From Schistocephalus solidus (Eukaryota > Platyhelminthes > Cestoda > Diphyllobothriidea > Diphyllobothriidae), in NCBI GenBank assembly GCA_017591395.1, contig WEDG01000857.1:145541-209540 (forward strand): a stretch of 64,000 nucleotides of DNA, given 5' to 3'. A model generated the notes under the pieces. The model saw only the letters and a program-made list of their open reading frames with translations, was not told where the DNA came from and searched no databases. Of this stretch, positions 41,848 through 53,858 are shown piece after piece; position 1 is the stretch's first letter, and each line of letters begins with the position of its first letter. A program made the translations under genes and the position numbers.

Positions 41848-43365
41848 GTGGCAGGTCTTGCGTAACGAGCTTGCTCTATTGTTTGGAACATTGGACGCGA
41901 GCAGTTGATGAAGGAAATGCGCTGCACGTAGTCTACATTGACTTTAAGAAGGCATTTGATAGTGTCCCTCACCAGCGAATCCTACACAAACTCAACCGAA
42001 CAGGCATTAGGGGTAATCTCCTCAGTTGGATCAACAGCTCCTATTTGGCCGCTCTCAAACCGTCCATGTCGGTAAACCAGCAGTCGTCGGAGGTTGCGGT
42101 TGAAAGTGGAGTTCCCCAGGGCTCCGTTCTTGGCCCTACTCTGTTCATTTTGTACGTCAACGACTGCATCAATGAATTGGATTGTGATGTCGCCATGTTT
42201 GCGGATGATATTAAGCTATGGAGGGTCATCAGAACTGCAGCTGACGTAAAAGCATTTGCAGGAAAAACCTAAACCGACTTCAACAATGGTCAAAGGACTG
42301 GCTTTTTGCCGTTCATTGAGAAAAAATGCACTATTCTACGAGTCGGTAGAACTAGCACTCCGAACCTCATGGATTACTACCTGAATGGTATACCATTGCA
42401 AGAAGTTGACGCGCAGAAGGACTTGGGAATGTGGATCTCGAGCTCCCTTAAACCCTCGCTGCATTGTTCAAAGGTGGCCAAGTCTGCGATGTCAGTCCTG
42501 TACCTTGTCAAGCGGGCTTTCTCTGCCGTTGATGAAGACTGCTTTTGCCAAAGTCTTTTCGAACTTTTGTGCGGCCCGCAATTGGAGTTCGCTATCCAAG
42601 CTTGGAGACCCTGGACCGCGAAGGATCTCAATATCCTCGAAAAGGTTCAAAGGCGTGCAACCAAACTTGTGACTGGACAGGGCTCATTACCCCTATGAAA
42701 CCCGATTAGCTAACCTTGATCTCTTTCCCTTGAGTTACAGGCAGCTACGAGGTGACCTGATACAAACATTCCGTATGATGTGCGGTCAGGGCTGCTGCCT
42801 CACACCTGGAGACTTCTTCCAGTTAGCAAAAACCACGAACTTGAGAGGGCATCCACTCAAACTACGTGTAACTGGGGCCAGACTGGATACACTAAAGTTC
42901 TTCTTCTCCAAGAGAGCGGTCGACGCTTGGAATGCTCTGCCTCTGTATGTTGTTATGGCTACTTCCGTTGAGCTTTTTAAGAAAAATCGGGACCAGTATA
43001 GCAGTGCCCACTATAATATCCCCAGATCTTCTTAGTCACGTCCCAGTTGAATCACACTCTTATATTGAAATACTGCATTTTATATTTCAGTACCATTTTT
43101 ATTACCTCAAACTCGTCGCATATGCCTCCCTCACGAGAATCTTGTCACCGAAAATAACATGTAATCGTGCTACTCGTAATATGCGAGTACATTTATGTTT
43201 ACTCTTTTCGATGAGCTAACAGCTGCTTATTTTCCGCACGCTATTATGTAAACCAACTTTTTTACATTTCCATGGTGTACAAGAGGTTTTTTAACCATAC
43301 TGTAACCAAGAGGGATTTCAAAGGCGTTTGCCTATCTTTCCCTTAATAAATTTAACTTAACTTAA
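41848..43365 (+). pseudogene. 5'-truncated CR1-like element inserted in a PLE endonuclease
   Basis: Reading GRSCVTSLLYCLEHWTRAVD, HVVYIDFKKAFDSVPHQRIL (motif A), VESGVPQGSVLGPTLFILYV (motif B), DVAMFADDIKLWRVIRTAAD (motif C, FADD), then after a frameshift NGIPLQEVDAQKDLGMWISS, LKPSLHCSKVAKSAMSVLYL, AWRPWTAKDLNILEKVQRRA and RGHPLKLRVTGARLDTLKFF. All three catalytic blocks are conserved, but the frame shifts near 42270 and 42700. The 3' end is TTTAACTTAACTTAAC, unlike the TATACTGATACTGA end of the copies at 37.9 and 58.1 kb, indicating a different subfamily. Confidence 0.93.
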
Positions 43366-43690
43366 CACCTCCCGGCATGGTTGATAAAAGGCACACGTAG
43401 TTGATTCCGGGCATTGGGTCGACCCAAACACAGCCTTCCGTGTGATTTATAAGGTCCCACCAAACTACCTTAAGCCACTGGGTTAGCGTCTGCTAGCAAC
43501 AGCAGAAGCCACCACCATCAGGTGGAGGAAGCCGGTCTTGCGCGCGCACACGAAGCCCCTGCAATCTCCGCGCTTAGCCTGGCCAACGACGGCTTAACTG
43601 TATGCACTCATCCACGCGCTCTTTCTCTCTCCTCTCTCCCTCCCCCTTCTCCCTTGAACAGCTCCACCAAACCCTCACTGCAGCTTAACC
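43366..43690 (+). pseudogene. Penelope-like GIY-YIG domain, second part
   Basis: Directly after the CR1 3' end, HLPAWLIKGT continues the interrupted domain, followed by SASNSRSHHHQVEEAGLARA-like text parallel to LLAAAEATTIRLKKP of the 37-kb PLE and ALSLANDGLTVCTHPRALSL. Coding quality is low. A pyrimidine-rich tract (CTCTTTCTCTCTCCTCTCTC) follows. Confidence 0.78.
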
Positions 43691-43793
43691 AGCTGTCTGT
43701 CATCGGAACCCCTCGCCCTATTCATAAGACGCACTTGTATGACGACGAACATTATTGATCGCATGTTTTGGCTTGTACCCCATATAAAGGTAC

Positions 43794-43835
43794 TAGCACG
43801 ATAAGAATGTATCGAAAGCACGATTACGTTCGCCA
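43794..43835 (+). ncRNA. Hammerhead-like motif, core decayed
   Basis: Aligned to the motifs at 36343 and 41760: TAGC, ACGATAA (decayed CTGATGA), GAATGTATC, GAA, AGCACGATTACGTT, C, GCCA. Cleavage-side sequences and GAA are kept; the CUGAUGA box is not. It lies at the expected distance downstream of the GIY-YIG region. Confidence 0.5.
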
Positions 43836-44990
43836 ACTGGTCTTCCGCAACTTTTGAGGGAATGTGTTTAATGCGGATCCTCTGGAAACCATGAACAACC
43901 TTGATGACGTTTATTTGTAAACCTGGAGTAAACAGTTGGGGAAAAAGGCGGGGCTGACAACACCCTGATCTATTTTTAATAGCTAATTTTGCTTTACTCA
44001 GAATTCTCATGATGCTAAGATTCTTTACAATGCTAATGTTAGGGAATTATTTACTCCGTTACTTGACGTCATGCTCTCGCGTAGGTATTAAGAACTGAAT
44101 AAGTACTCTAGGGCTTGATAAAGGATCATCAGCTTGGTGTTCTTTGCTTTGTCCTCTTCTCAGAGAAAACTGTTTTAATCCTAAACTTGACACTGATCTA
44201 CATTAGAATCCATCTTTCGAAACTAAACCTCGACAACTACAAATGAACTGGCCTACATTCTTAGTCGACAGGCTCAATGTATAAACGAACACACATATAA
44301 TCTTTCCGTTGGTTATATCTCGGTACACGAGAGAATAAAAATGCTACACTAAAACATAAGGGAATAGTGTCCGACACCTCAAGAAGACAACCAGATATCC
44401 CAAAATAAAGTAGCCCAAAACCAAGAGGCTCAGTCTTTCAATAATAATAACAATAATAAAAAATAATACTAAAAATAACAGACGCACAGATAAGAGAAAT
44501 GCGTGACGGGGAGAGGATTTAATATTTTCTATGAAGATTGTCACGGCGAAGTTACGACAACAAATTCGAATGTCCCAGAGCGACATCGCTAGAGCTTTAA
44601 AGCGTCACGTAGCAAAGGCATAAACTTGGTGTAATATCCGTTACTGATTGGGCGTATGTTGTAGTTAAACATGACGAAGTATAAAACTACAAGAAGTAAT
44701 ACACAATCTGAATGCCAGAAGTAGCCAATCCAAACCTGTCCGAACCAGCCAATCAAACATAAGGCTGACCCACACATGGCTTCGCCACTGTCTCAGGCTT
44801 GGGACGTCGAACTACAGCAACGTAGGTGTCCTTGTCCGGCTGACAACTTATTTTTAACCCCATCTCCGATATTCCTGTTCAGAACGCACTATCCTCCCAA
44901 CTGGCGGCCCACTTCTCTCTATTATACAGAACCGGGCCTAAAGGTCGCAGCTGCTGCAATAGATCAACCTAAAAAACAAACGCTTAGTTC
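43836..44990. other. Unassigned sequence with AAT-rich low complexity
   Basis: An imperfect (AAT)n tract lies near 44438-44478. Frames on the minus strand there are Ile/Leu/Val-rich because of composition. No supported gene. Confidence 0.35.
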
Positions 44991-45480
44991 CTCACCGGAG
45001 GCAAGCTATGCGTTTTCAAACTATCGCGGCGTGCTACTTATCGTGCCTTGGAAGACTGCCAACTGCCATGATAAGTTGGTCCATCTCAAAACTGTGGGTC
45101 AGGTTGCAGTGGTTCCTGACTGACTGAAAAGTCTGAGTGCAGATCGTCAGTTGGCAGCCTTCCAAACCAGGGTGCCTAGCGCACCGTAATAAGCTCAGAC
45201 TCGGATCACACTTCTCACATACGTGGGAGGTGTCGTTTGCGAACATGCGTTGTGTTTTGGTTGGGCGTTTTCATGGGTGATGTAGGTGTTTGGTTAGGAG
45301 AAAATCGGTGGTGTGGTAGGACCGGTGGTGTTCTACCGCAAGTTTTCATGGAAGCTCACATAAAGTGTGGCCCTTATGATACACCCACTTGCATAAGATC
45401 CGACCATCTTAGTCAACAAAGCCTGATCATTCGGAAGTTAACGACCATGACGCGTGAAACGTATTGTCAGGCTTCTTGAC
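44991..45480. repeat. Inverted pair of monomer heads plus diverged body
   Basis: Plus-strand TATCGCGGCGTGCTACTTAT, CCTTGGAAGACTGCCAACTG and GTGGGTCAGGTTGCAGTGG are a monomer head. About 80 bp on, GTCAGTTGGCAGCCTTCCAA and GCGCACCGTAATAAG are the same head on the minus strand. Further right GTGTGGCCCTTATG and AACAAAGCCTGATCATTC match the fragment at 15.1 kb. Confidence 0.6.
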
Positions 45481-46139
45481 TTGGAAGGATACTACACCAA
45501 TGCACATCACCAGTTACCATTCAATCTTGACACTGAAAAAGGCCAGATGTATAAGATCGAGTAATGCAGATGCAGGTAGCTTCACTTTTGAACGCGATTG
45601 CTCCAACGAAGTCTCCGATGGCCTATTGGCTGACAGAGAAAGCTTCTGTTGGATGACTACCTCAGTCCGTCAACCCGCCTCTGTCATTGAGACCAGCTTA
45701 AATACAGGTTTTACAGGGATAGGGCCAAAACCTCGAAACCTTTGGAGCAGGCCATCGTAGAAGGATACTTCTCTTTAAATAAAACCATTAACAAGATTTT
45801 GAAAAAAACTAGTGAATAAAACTTTCTATAGACACGGTACAGCGTCAGTCTGGTACGGCAAGATTTAGAGAGATAAGTTGCGTAATTTCCCAGCTAAAAC
45901 CGAAACTGCCTGAAAATTAGCCGATGACAGCAGCACCTGATTTGGCAATCTTATCCGTCAGATTGGATAAAAGTAAGCTTGAGGTGTCCCAGCGAAAGAA
46001 AATGGGTAGTTTGCTTGAAGTAGACTCATATTAGAGCCCTTCAGTGCTAACCAGTGCCACCAAATAATTGGTAGACTTGAAAAGTCGACTGGTGCATGAG
46101 AGAAGGTAGAGTCATGTACATGGTACTTCACCACATTCC
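45481..46139. other. Unassigned sequence
   Basis: No supported feature. Confidence 0.3.
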
Positions 46140-46380
46140 TCACAATAACAAATCCGAGGCGCCAAAAGCCGTGATTATACCTGTGTGTGCGGGGCAACTG
46201 GGTGGACAATTGACAGTCAGGCTCAGTGGCTTCTTAAGCTGGCCTTCATGGTAGTCTGACGTATGTGACATCCAAGCTGTCCGCAGAATCCCGAAGATGC
46301 TGTGGGGGCCAGGTTGTGTGTGGCAGGCGTAGATGGGCTATTCAGCTTCGGCAGTCACTGCATCCATGTCCACCCTCGGT
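46140..46380 (+). repeat. Diverged monomer, 5' part
   Basis: GACAGTCAGGCTCAGTGGCT, CTGGCCTTCATGGTAG and GGGGGCCAGGTTGTGTGTGG follow monomer order. Confidence 0.5.
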
Positions 46381-46769
46381 TATCCTGGTTCTGTCTAGCC
46401 ACCGAGCTCATGGACGTTAGGGATGGGAGTGCGGTAGTGTTAGGAGGAACCGTCCTAACCGACTCGCTCGCACGCCGCCCCAACGACGCGTTTCCACGCC
46501 GTGCGCGTAGTGATGTCTCGCCAGTTACCGACGGTATTAGAGCTCTACCCAACCAGTCGGACGACTCAGAAGAAACGTTAACGCCTCAAGTGTACTATCT
46601 GATTGGTCCGACTGCAGCCCGGCCTTGTACGTTCTCGAGTGTTCTTTTTCCGTTTTAAATGCGTTGTTAGCATATGGCAATAAACCCTCTTGCTACTGAG
46701 TTCTGATTTGGGGATTCTATCGAGACGTTGGACGGGCGATCATCGAGGTTTGTGGAAAGTTCATACGAG
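46381..46769. other. Insert between two monomer parts
   Basis: No recognised motif; a 118-codon frame (46302-46658) overlaps monomer sequence and is not supported as a gene. Confidence 0.3.
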
Positions 46770-46870
46770 GTACATGCTGTGCAAGTCTACTATCAGTATA
46801 AACTTATTCAAAGTCCTGCGCCCACTTCGTGAGGCACGCGGCAGATGCAGTCATTCACGGTGATGGAACT
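46770..46870 (+). repeat. Diverged monomer, 3' part
   Basis: GTGCAAGTCTACTATCAGTA and TAAACTTATTCAAAGTCCTG match the monomer end GCGCAAGTCTACTATCACTT...AAATCACGCGCAAGTC. Confidence 0.5.
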
Positions 46871-49800
46871 GTCTTACAACACATATTCTATTGCCTGTCT
46901 GAACTTCAGTACGTTAGGCGAATTTGACTGTTAGGTCAGGTGCTGACAATCGAATGAGCTCATGGACTACCTAAAAGCAACCCCTCTTTATTGATCCATA
47001 TGGCGACAACAAGGCATCTCAGTTGAGTACTCTCAACAGTGTGACTAATGAGGTGGTTACCGAGAGGACTAACCTGCACGTATGCCTGCGAGCGCCTAAA
47101 ATCAGCTCATGGGTTAGAGATTTTCGGAACACACTGTGGTATCCAGCAAAAGCTAATGTTGATGCGGAATCCCTACCACACTAACACGCGACGGGAGTGG
47201 TAGGGCTCTATTTAGATTTTTTCTATGCTTCCATAACTATGAACAACAATGTAGTATCAAAGTATTTCCTGTACTTTACCTCTAGAAGGATTCAGAAATT
47301 CTCTGCTAACTCCAGCTTAAGAGAAAGGACAACACATTAGGAGAGATTTATTCTGTACAGAACTCATAGAGTCTCACAAGCGGTCTGCACGCACTTCAGT
47401 GAGCGATGGCCAGTTCCTGCAATCGAGTATATCTGTGATGCCGTGGGAGAAGGTCATCGCTGAGACACTGATTGGTCGCTAAACGCTTGCATGGGGTATC
47501 GAAACTTGTTGCGAGGCCAGTGGGTTCGTGATTGCATTGACTTGAATCTTTTCGTGGTGGGGCGTCTGAGATAAAAGTGGGCCGCCAACAAAACCGGTGT
47601 ACTTAATTCCACATGCCCTGATTATATTGAATTCTTATTACAAAGGGCTTATTGTGTTCGTGCATGTCACTGTAAACTCCATATGATGCCGTCGGCAAAT
47701 GTTACTTCTTTAGGCTACCACAGCTCCGGGATCGTCACTATTCAAGGTCTCAGCGGAGCTGTGTCTGATCCGTAATTAAATTGCTTGATTGGTAGTCAAG
47801 ATTTCATTATGCTAAAGCCATTTTGCACATAGGCGGGCAGAGCTCAAGTCGAAGAAAGATCCTTCATTACATATCTTGGTTTTGTGCAGTATAGCGGTCA
47901 TTTGAGAAAAATCGAGGCTACTCAGCTTTACAAACGTCTACGTAACTCAAGATACGCAAGTTTCTACTGCGATAACCAGGGCTGCCAAAATCCTTTAAGA
48001 GGCGCTTGCAGTTACCGAGGCTACAGGATACTGTGGCCAATGCAATGTGACAGTTTCCCATCTTTAATTCCCCGAATGAAGTTTTGCTGGACGAGCTGCC
48101 CTAGACAAGCCACGACCTAAAACACGTAAGGTTATTGAACCGCAGGGTCATTCGAAGTTGTCTACTCCCTCGCTTCCCTACTCAGCAGTCCAATATAGAG
48201 CTGCTATGACTGAAGGACAAAAACAGCGAAGAGCTCCTCAAATTTGGACCTACCTGTCTGAGGATAATGTCCTCCTCGGTGGAGACCTAAGTGCGAGTCC
48301 AGAGCACGACAGCACACTCCCTATGACTATTTTATACAGGTGTACAAACGTTAACCTACTTAAGTTACTGGTCTCCTTTTTATCGTTCAGGCACCACTGG
48401 AATATTTTCAAGTTAGATTATACAAGACGAAGGCGTATACGAATAACGAGTTCTCATTTTCGAGTGTTCTGGTAGATGTACCTTCAAGGCAGAAAGTAAC
48501 GGCAATTAACGACCCAGATTCAAACGATCAAACAATCATTGCACTTAGTACGGCTGTGGCATTCCGCTCCCGCGATCACCATCCTGGCTGGTTTTCTATG
48601 CTGCCCTTCTGCTCACACCACGCTCCCTGATAATTCGCTGTTGGAGCTGCGCCCGACTTGGCACTAAGCGCGGTGGGAGCTCGAGGCCAGTTGGAGCTGC
48701 GTCCTTTGCTGATTAAATACAGGCGACTGTGAAAACTACTGGTTTTTATACGACAGTTGTGGTACAGCCACTGCATTCACTAAATACTGCCACACTTCTG
48801 TGTCCGCTACATCTACTTGTTAGCTCTGATGATGGATTGGAGTGAGGCTCCAAATTGCTGTGCGAAAAAAAAGGCTACTTTCTACAATCCAATCTGCCTT
48901 GACAACTGCTACCTGAAGCTCATCTGCCTTTAATCTGCTAGGACAGTACTGAGGCTGAAAATAAATTTCTAAAAAGTCCGCTGTTCCGAAATCCTTCCAG
49001 TTCCATTACGGTAGACATTTCACTACACACGCGGATCACTACGATTTGGGGTTTCTGGCAGTCAAGAGGGATCACACAAAACGTTCATGCCGGCTAATTA
49101 AACGACGTCCAGTCTACAGAAAATTATTCCTGACCAATAATTGGAACACTTGGATAAAATTTAACTTTGATGAACGGAAGGACGCAGGTCTGAAACTGCA
49201 CTTTTGGAGGACCCTGGGCAAAGATGTACATGAAGCGATCTTGCGAATCGTGACAAATAGTGGCAATGTGACAAGGTATGTAACCTAGCCGCAGTACAGT
49301 AGGAGCCAAGGTTACAAAGTAGTTATATAGTCCCTAGGTGGCACCTTCGGCGTCCCGGCCTATTCCTATGTCGATAGGAAGTTCTTCAAGACCACATTTC
49401 GGCCTAAGAACCTGCGGCTGCCGAAAATACAACGTCCATTCTGCAGTGGGAGAGCCGGAGGATGACATACTACGCTTATAGATCGACGTTCACGTGCAGC
49501 ATGAAACTTCCACGCTGAAGACCAGTCACAATTATCTTGCGCGTATGGTTCGGCAAATCACAATGCTCCTGACCATACACGAGATCCCTGCGCTCGTTAT
49601 TGACCCAGAAGCCAAACAACCAAGAGTCAATTGGGAGCGCTGCCGAGCATGAATTCATCGATTCAGGGAGGATTGCGGCGATGCACGAAATAATCACCGA
49701 TGTAAATCAATCATTCTTTGTGTGCTGCCTATGCAGCTGGCAGCATACGACGGGAGATAAAATCACCCACCTACGGAAAAGAAGAGGCAGAGCGGAGTGC

Positions 49801-50444
49801 ACTATCGTAGACATCACGTATCCATCGCACCTAGAGGTACTGGGTGATAGCACCTTATTCCCCTTCACAGAAGGCCGAGAACACTCCGATGTTGACAGCC
49901 TAAAGTACCGGTGGTGATATGTACGCGCCTAAACCGGTGAACCCTAAGCTGCGGGCAGGAACGAACCCCGCACCACCCGCATAAAGGTCAATAGGGAATG
50001 TCCGAGGTTAAGCAAACGAGTCTTCCTAATTATTGGCTGACTGGAACAGAAAACGTTAATCAGTACCTAAATCTTGTAGGTGAATAGGTACGTCACGACC
50101 GCAAAGTGAATGAGATACAATCTTCACTGCATCTACTTCACAATTTTTGGCATCAAGACAAATTGAGCTGCAGGTAGACGCAGTCGGTGGAATCGGTATC
50201 TAGTCCAGACCGTCCAGAACACTCACGGCACCATGGAGACTCGAGTCACCAGCTAATCACGTAAGCATTTATTTGTGGGTGGCGCTCTAGAACGACGCGA
50301 TCAACGGCCTAGCAAACCAATTTTCTTGAAAATCAACAAACGACAGGGTGACTTTATATCAATACCCACAAAACTAAATTCAGAATTTAGAACGAAAAAA
50401 TAGCCCTATACTAAGAACAGTTTACAAGAAGGTAGGTTGACAAT
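46871..50444. other. Unassigned sequence
   Basis: About 3.6 kb without recognised retroelement motifs. Frames at 47884-48120, 48158-48475 and 49600-49917 have no identifiable domain. A short direct repeat GTTGGAGCTGCG lies at about 48641 and 48690. Confidence 0.3.
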
Positions 50445-50522
50445 TTGGAATCGAACCCATAGGCATCGTCCACAGGTAGTAATCGAGAAACCTACACAAC
50501 CGCGGAGGGCCAAGTGTCCTGT
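50445..50522 (-). tRNA. tRNA-like sequence, probable tRNA-derived SINE head
   Basis: On the minus strand GGGTTCGATTCC is a consensus B box. Upstream GGCCCTCCGCGGTTGTGTAG and CTCGATTACTACCTGTGG lie where an A box and anticodon arm would be, but no clean cloverleaf forms. Confidence 0.35.
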
Positions 50523-51984
50523 ATGATTGGAACTAGTTGGTCGACATCGGGCTTTTGATGATGCCCAGTCCGAGTTGAATTGAAGTTAGTCATAGGCGGC
50601 TAATGACCGCCTGGCCAGTGTTGTCAGCACGCCCTGTGGCCAATCAGTGCACCAGTGCAGACAGGTAGGCGCTGAGATAGCACGGCCAGAGTGTCAGCTC
50701 GCATTGCAGGTACATATTTCGGCCCCCAAGGTCGGCCAGGCGTCAGCTTCACCAGGCCCACAGGTATTTCTTATATTCCACGAGGTGGTTCGAGGAAGGT
50801 CTATCACAGAGACAAGACACAACAACCGTGAGGAAAGAAGAACCCCCTCCCTCGGAAATATCCATCTGGTCGTCTACAGATCACGTTCTGAATCCGCATA
50901 AAATTTGAGGTAAATTTTGAACGCCACTTTTCAATAATTACCACGGGTGACACTTCCGCGAGAAGGATTGCTCAAATGCCCAACGAGACAGCACCACCTC
51001 GTTTGGAGTCAAACGCCAGTCGACCATGGTTGAAGACGATGCTCCGGTAGAATTTTCCAACACTGACAGTGAGCAGATGTGCGATTTCCTAAGAAAACGC
51101 AAAACCTCTGTGAAACTATGCGCCCTCATGACTGGCACACAGCAACAGCTAGCATTAGACCTAGTGTAATAACGAAGCAAACATGTGGCGGAAATAGGAT
51201 CTAAGGGTTAAGGAAATAACGCAAATATTTTACCTTATCGACATTACTCTTGGCCGCTGTCAGAGAAATTTGTGGACAGGCAAAAACTGTAACTGGAGTG
51301 GCAGCTGCAACAAATCAGACGATGGAAAACGGCTACCAAATCACAAGTGAGGGGCAATAGAGGTAATTAAGAAGACAGGTGCGCGAGATGAAAACCACGG
51401 TTGAATACATTCGGGAAATGAGGCGAAATGCATCTCCGTGGTGTAGACGAGTTTTGAAAGACGGAGTATGCTCAGATTGCATGAAAACGTCACCAAGGTA
51501 GATAAATCAGCGAGGCACCGCCACTATAGGAGCGCATTTCTGTACATAAATGGAACGAACAACAATGCCAAACGAACTACATTTATTTAATCGAGCTTTT
51601 TAAAGCCAATCTGATAACAATATTGTCGGAAGCACTGACGGCACATGTTGAGGCCATATTTCCTTATGAGACCGTGCCTGTTGGAGCAGACGCGGCAGCA
51701 ACGGCTCCCCTGACCGCATGTTTTTGGGTGAGAGTGGTTAATAGTGTCGAAACCCATAATGACTAAAAATTGCTGAAATAAAATCAAATAACCGAACCCT
51801 ACCCGCAAACGACAGAAAGCGTGAAAAGCTTCGTAAAGCGCAGAAAAGTAGTCCAACGGAGTGAAACAAAATTATATTGTCAGTTCAATGGCTGACTTGC
51901 TCAAGTTTGCGATGGTTTTGAATTATTCAGGGATCCCATCAAATTTGTGCCTGTTTATCCTCATAACCTTTAGTTTGAAAGTTA
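50523..51984. other. Unassigned sequence
   Basis: No recognised motif in frames up to 89 codons. Confidence 0.3.
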
Positions 51985-52310
51985 ATTGACCATTGGAAAT
52001 GTATAGGATATTTAATCTTGCTCTTGAAAGTGAAACTTTTCCTATTTTATGGAAGGAATTGCACATACTGCCTATTCCGAAACACGGCTGGCCTACGTCA
52101 TTTGACGACTTTAGGCCAATAATTACACTACCAGCAGTCTTGAAGATCTTCGAGACCTTGATCAAAGACAAGATGATGTGTCACCTAAGAGAGAATAAAC
52201 TTATTAATGCGGCATAGCATGGTTTTCTCGAAAAAAGGTCTTGTGACACTTGCCAGCTCTCTTTCATTGATCATGTGCTACAATCTAGAGACAGCGGTTT
52301 TGCATTTTTT
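51985..52310 (+). pseudogene. CR1/Jockey-like reverse transcriptase N-terminal fragment
   Basis: IFNLALESETFPILWKELHI, LPIPKHGWPTSFDDFRPIIT, LKIFETLIKDKMMCHLRENK, then after a stop HGFLEKRSCDTCQLSFIDHV. This is the start of the reverse transcriptase up to just before motif A, nearly identical in wording to the segment at 55.45-55.63 kb. It ends in a T-rich tract near 52308-52323. Confidence 0.88.
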
Positions 52311-52729
52311 TTATTTTTTTTTTAGAATTTATATTTGGTTAGCACCGGGAAGGTACTGTCTAAGCAAAAATTAGTAACGAAATAAAGTTATGACAATGTG
52401 TGCAGATAAAATATACAAATTCATAACTTGTCCTGCTATGTCAACAGTTAGGAATGTTTTAAAATTAATGGTGAACTAGAAAAATAGGCAGTGAAAAAAC
52501 TCCTACCATGAAAATGGAGGCAGAGTTCAATAGGCCTTCATTTTCGAATGAAGGTAGGAGAAAAAAACTGCTTAGGAAAAAAATGGTCAGGTGGTAGAAT
52601 AGGGTAATACTGCAGTAGCATTTCAGAATGAGATAATGAAACGTCGAGGTGATTCGTTCTTGATCACTTAGGCGTATGAAACAGAATCTCACGAATATGC
52701 GTCAATGAACTGAAGTCCTCAGCACCATA
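52311..52729. other. T-rich tract and low-complexity sequence, possibly a minus-strand retroelement 3' UTR
   Basis: A block near 52480-52575 (GGCAGTGAAAAAACTCCTAC ... GGAGAAAAAAACTGCTTAGG) resembles one near 62975-63070 (GAAGCAGTGAAAAAACTTCT ... AGAGAAAAAACTGCTTCAC), so it is a dispersed sequence. Confidence 0.4.
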
Positions 52730-53005
52730 GGATCCAGAATTGAATTCTGATGATGGTCATTATCCAAAGAAACCGCAGCATTTAAGACTGTGGACTACCG
52801 AATTTGAACGTCCGAATGACGTCATCGTTTGGAGGAAGGGTGATATAAGGAGACATTATAGTTCATGGGATCCAGAATTGAATTCTGATGATGGTTATTA
52901 TCCAAAGAAACCGCAGCATTTAAGACTGTGGACCACCGAATGTGTACGTCCGAATGACGTCATCGTTTGGAGGACGGGTGATATAAGGAGACATTATAAT
53001 TAATG
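52730..53005. repeat. 138-bp tandem dimer
   Basis: Two head-to-tail copies starting at GGATCCAGAATTGAATTCTG (52730 and 52868), differing at only about ten positions. Each contains the perfect palindrome TGACGTCA (CRE-like) and the words CTGATGA and GAAACC separated by a small TGG/CCA hairpin, then CCGCAG/CTGTGG able to form a 6-bp stem. The period is a multiple of three, so both copies read as 46-residue protein repeats, but a stop precedes the first copy and substitutions are not codon-biased. Function unknown. Confidence 0.8.
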
Positions 53006-53009
53006 GGCG

Positions 53010-53310
53010 TCTCGAGGTAGCGTAAATATAGTTTCAAGAGGGTTACTCAAATTCCAGATGGTCCTTTCTCCGAGTCATGGGGAAAGCTACTGGGAAAAGA
53101 GGAGGAAAATAAAAGGTTAATAGAATCAGTGTTAAGATAAATGTGCAGTCTTCGCTTGAATGCAGATAGACTAGTTAACGACCTAATTTCAATTGGCAAG
53201 TTATTCCAGAGAAAACTATACCTAGAAGCAAAGAAGAGAGAGCGTTTACACGTGGAGGATGTAGGGGGAGGTATAAGTAGTGCAGAATTTCTTAGGTTAT
53301 AAGGAAGACT
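53010..53310 (-). pseudogene. Non-LTR reverse transcriptase C-terminus
   Basis: The minus strand encodes STCKRSLFFASRYSFLWNNL and PIEIRSLTSLSAFKRRLHIY, the usual terminal block of CR1/Jockey polyproteins (RS.FF..R....WN.LP..I......FKRRL). Isolated 3' fragment. Confidence 0.8.
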
Positions 53311-53320
53311 AACGGGGGTA

Positions 53321-53858
53321 ATGACAGAAAGCTTTGGGAGAGTTGAACTATTATTAATCTTGATTAATCTTTTGGGATCTCAAGAAAACAGTACTTCTTT
53401 TTTTCGTTCTCAAGACGGCAGTACTCCATCTATTACCATACCAAGTTTACCAGTTACTCCTGGTAAACCAACGCAGATTTCTAGCTCCCAGACAAGTCCG
53501 GCTAAAGTCTCAACAACTCGAAAACCGCAAAAATTTAGTCTCTCCACGAAAACTACTCCGTTACTATCGCCTATTTCTCCCAAAAAAATCCCCATCCCAA
53601 CAACTTCGAATTTTCAGCTATCACCCAGGTCTCATACTGAGGCCGATAAACGAAACATACAAACATTCTCGCCCAAAAATAGTGCTTCTGTGCCACCTAC
53701 AGCAGTGCATCTCCCACCCCGTAGCCAATTTTCGCTACGGTCGTTTCCCTAGTTGTCTCTCAATACGAAGGGTCCTGCTTGACTACTAGACTCACCTGAC
53801 TTTCTGTGTCACCTTAATAGTAATAATTTGCAGTATCCTGTCCAGGGATTTCCCGGTC
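53321..53858 (+). pseudogene. Non-LTR element: Ser/Thr/Pro-rich N-terminal region
   Basis: A 143-codon frame rich in Pro, Ser, Thr and Lys (for example SPISPKKIPIPTTSNFQLSP) with no globular domain lies just upstream of the endonuclease frame. Its position matches the disordered N-terminal or ORF1-like region of CR1/Jockey elements. Its relation to the downstream frame (same polyprotein or separate ORF) is unclear. Confidence 0.6.

Noticed and set aside
49920..49990. tRNA-like B box on the minus strand (GGGTTCGTTCC)
   Set aside because: No A box or D stem at the expected distance and no cloverleaf.
52740..53003. Protein made of two 46-residue repeats
   Set aside because: The period is a multiple of three, but a stop directly precedes the first repeat, flanks are retroelement fragments and differences between copies are not silent-biased.
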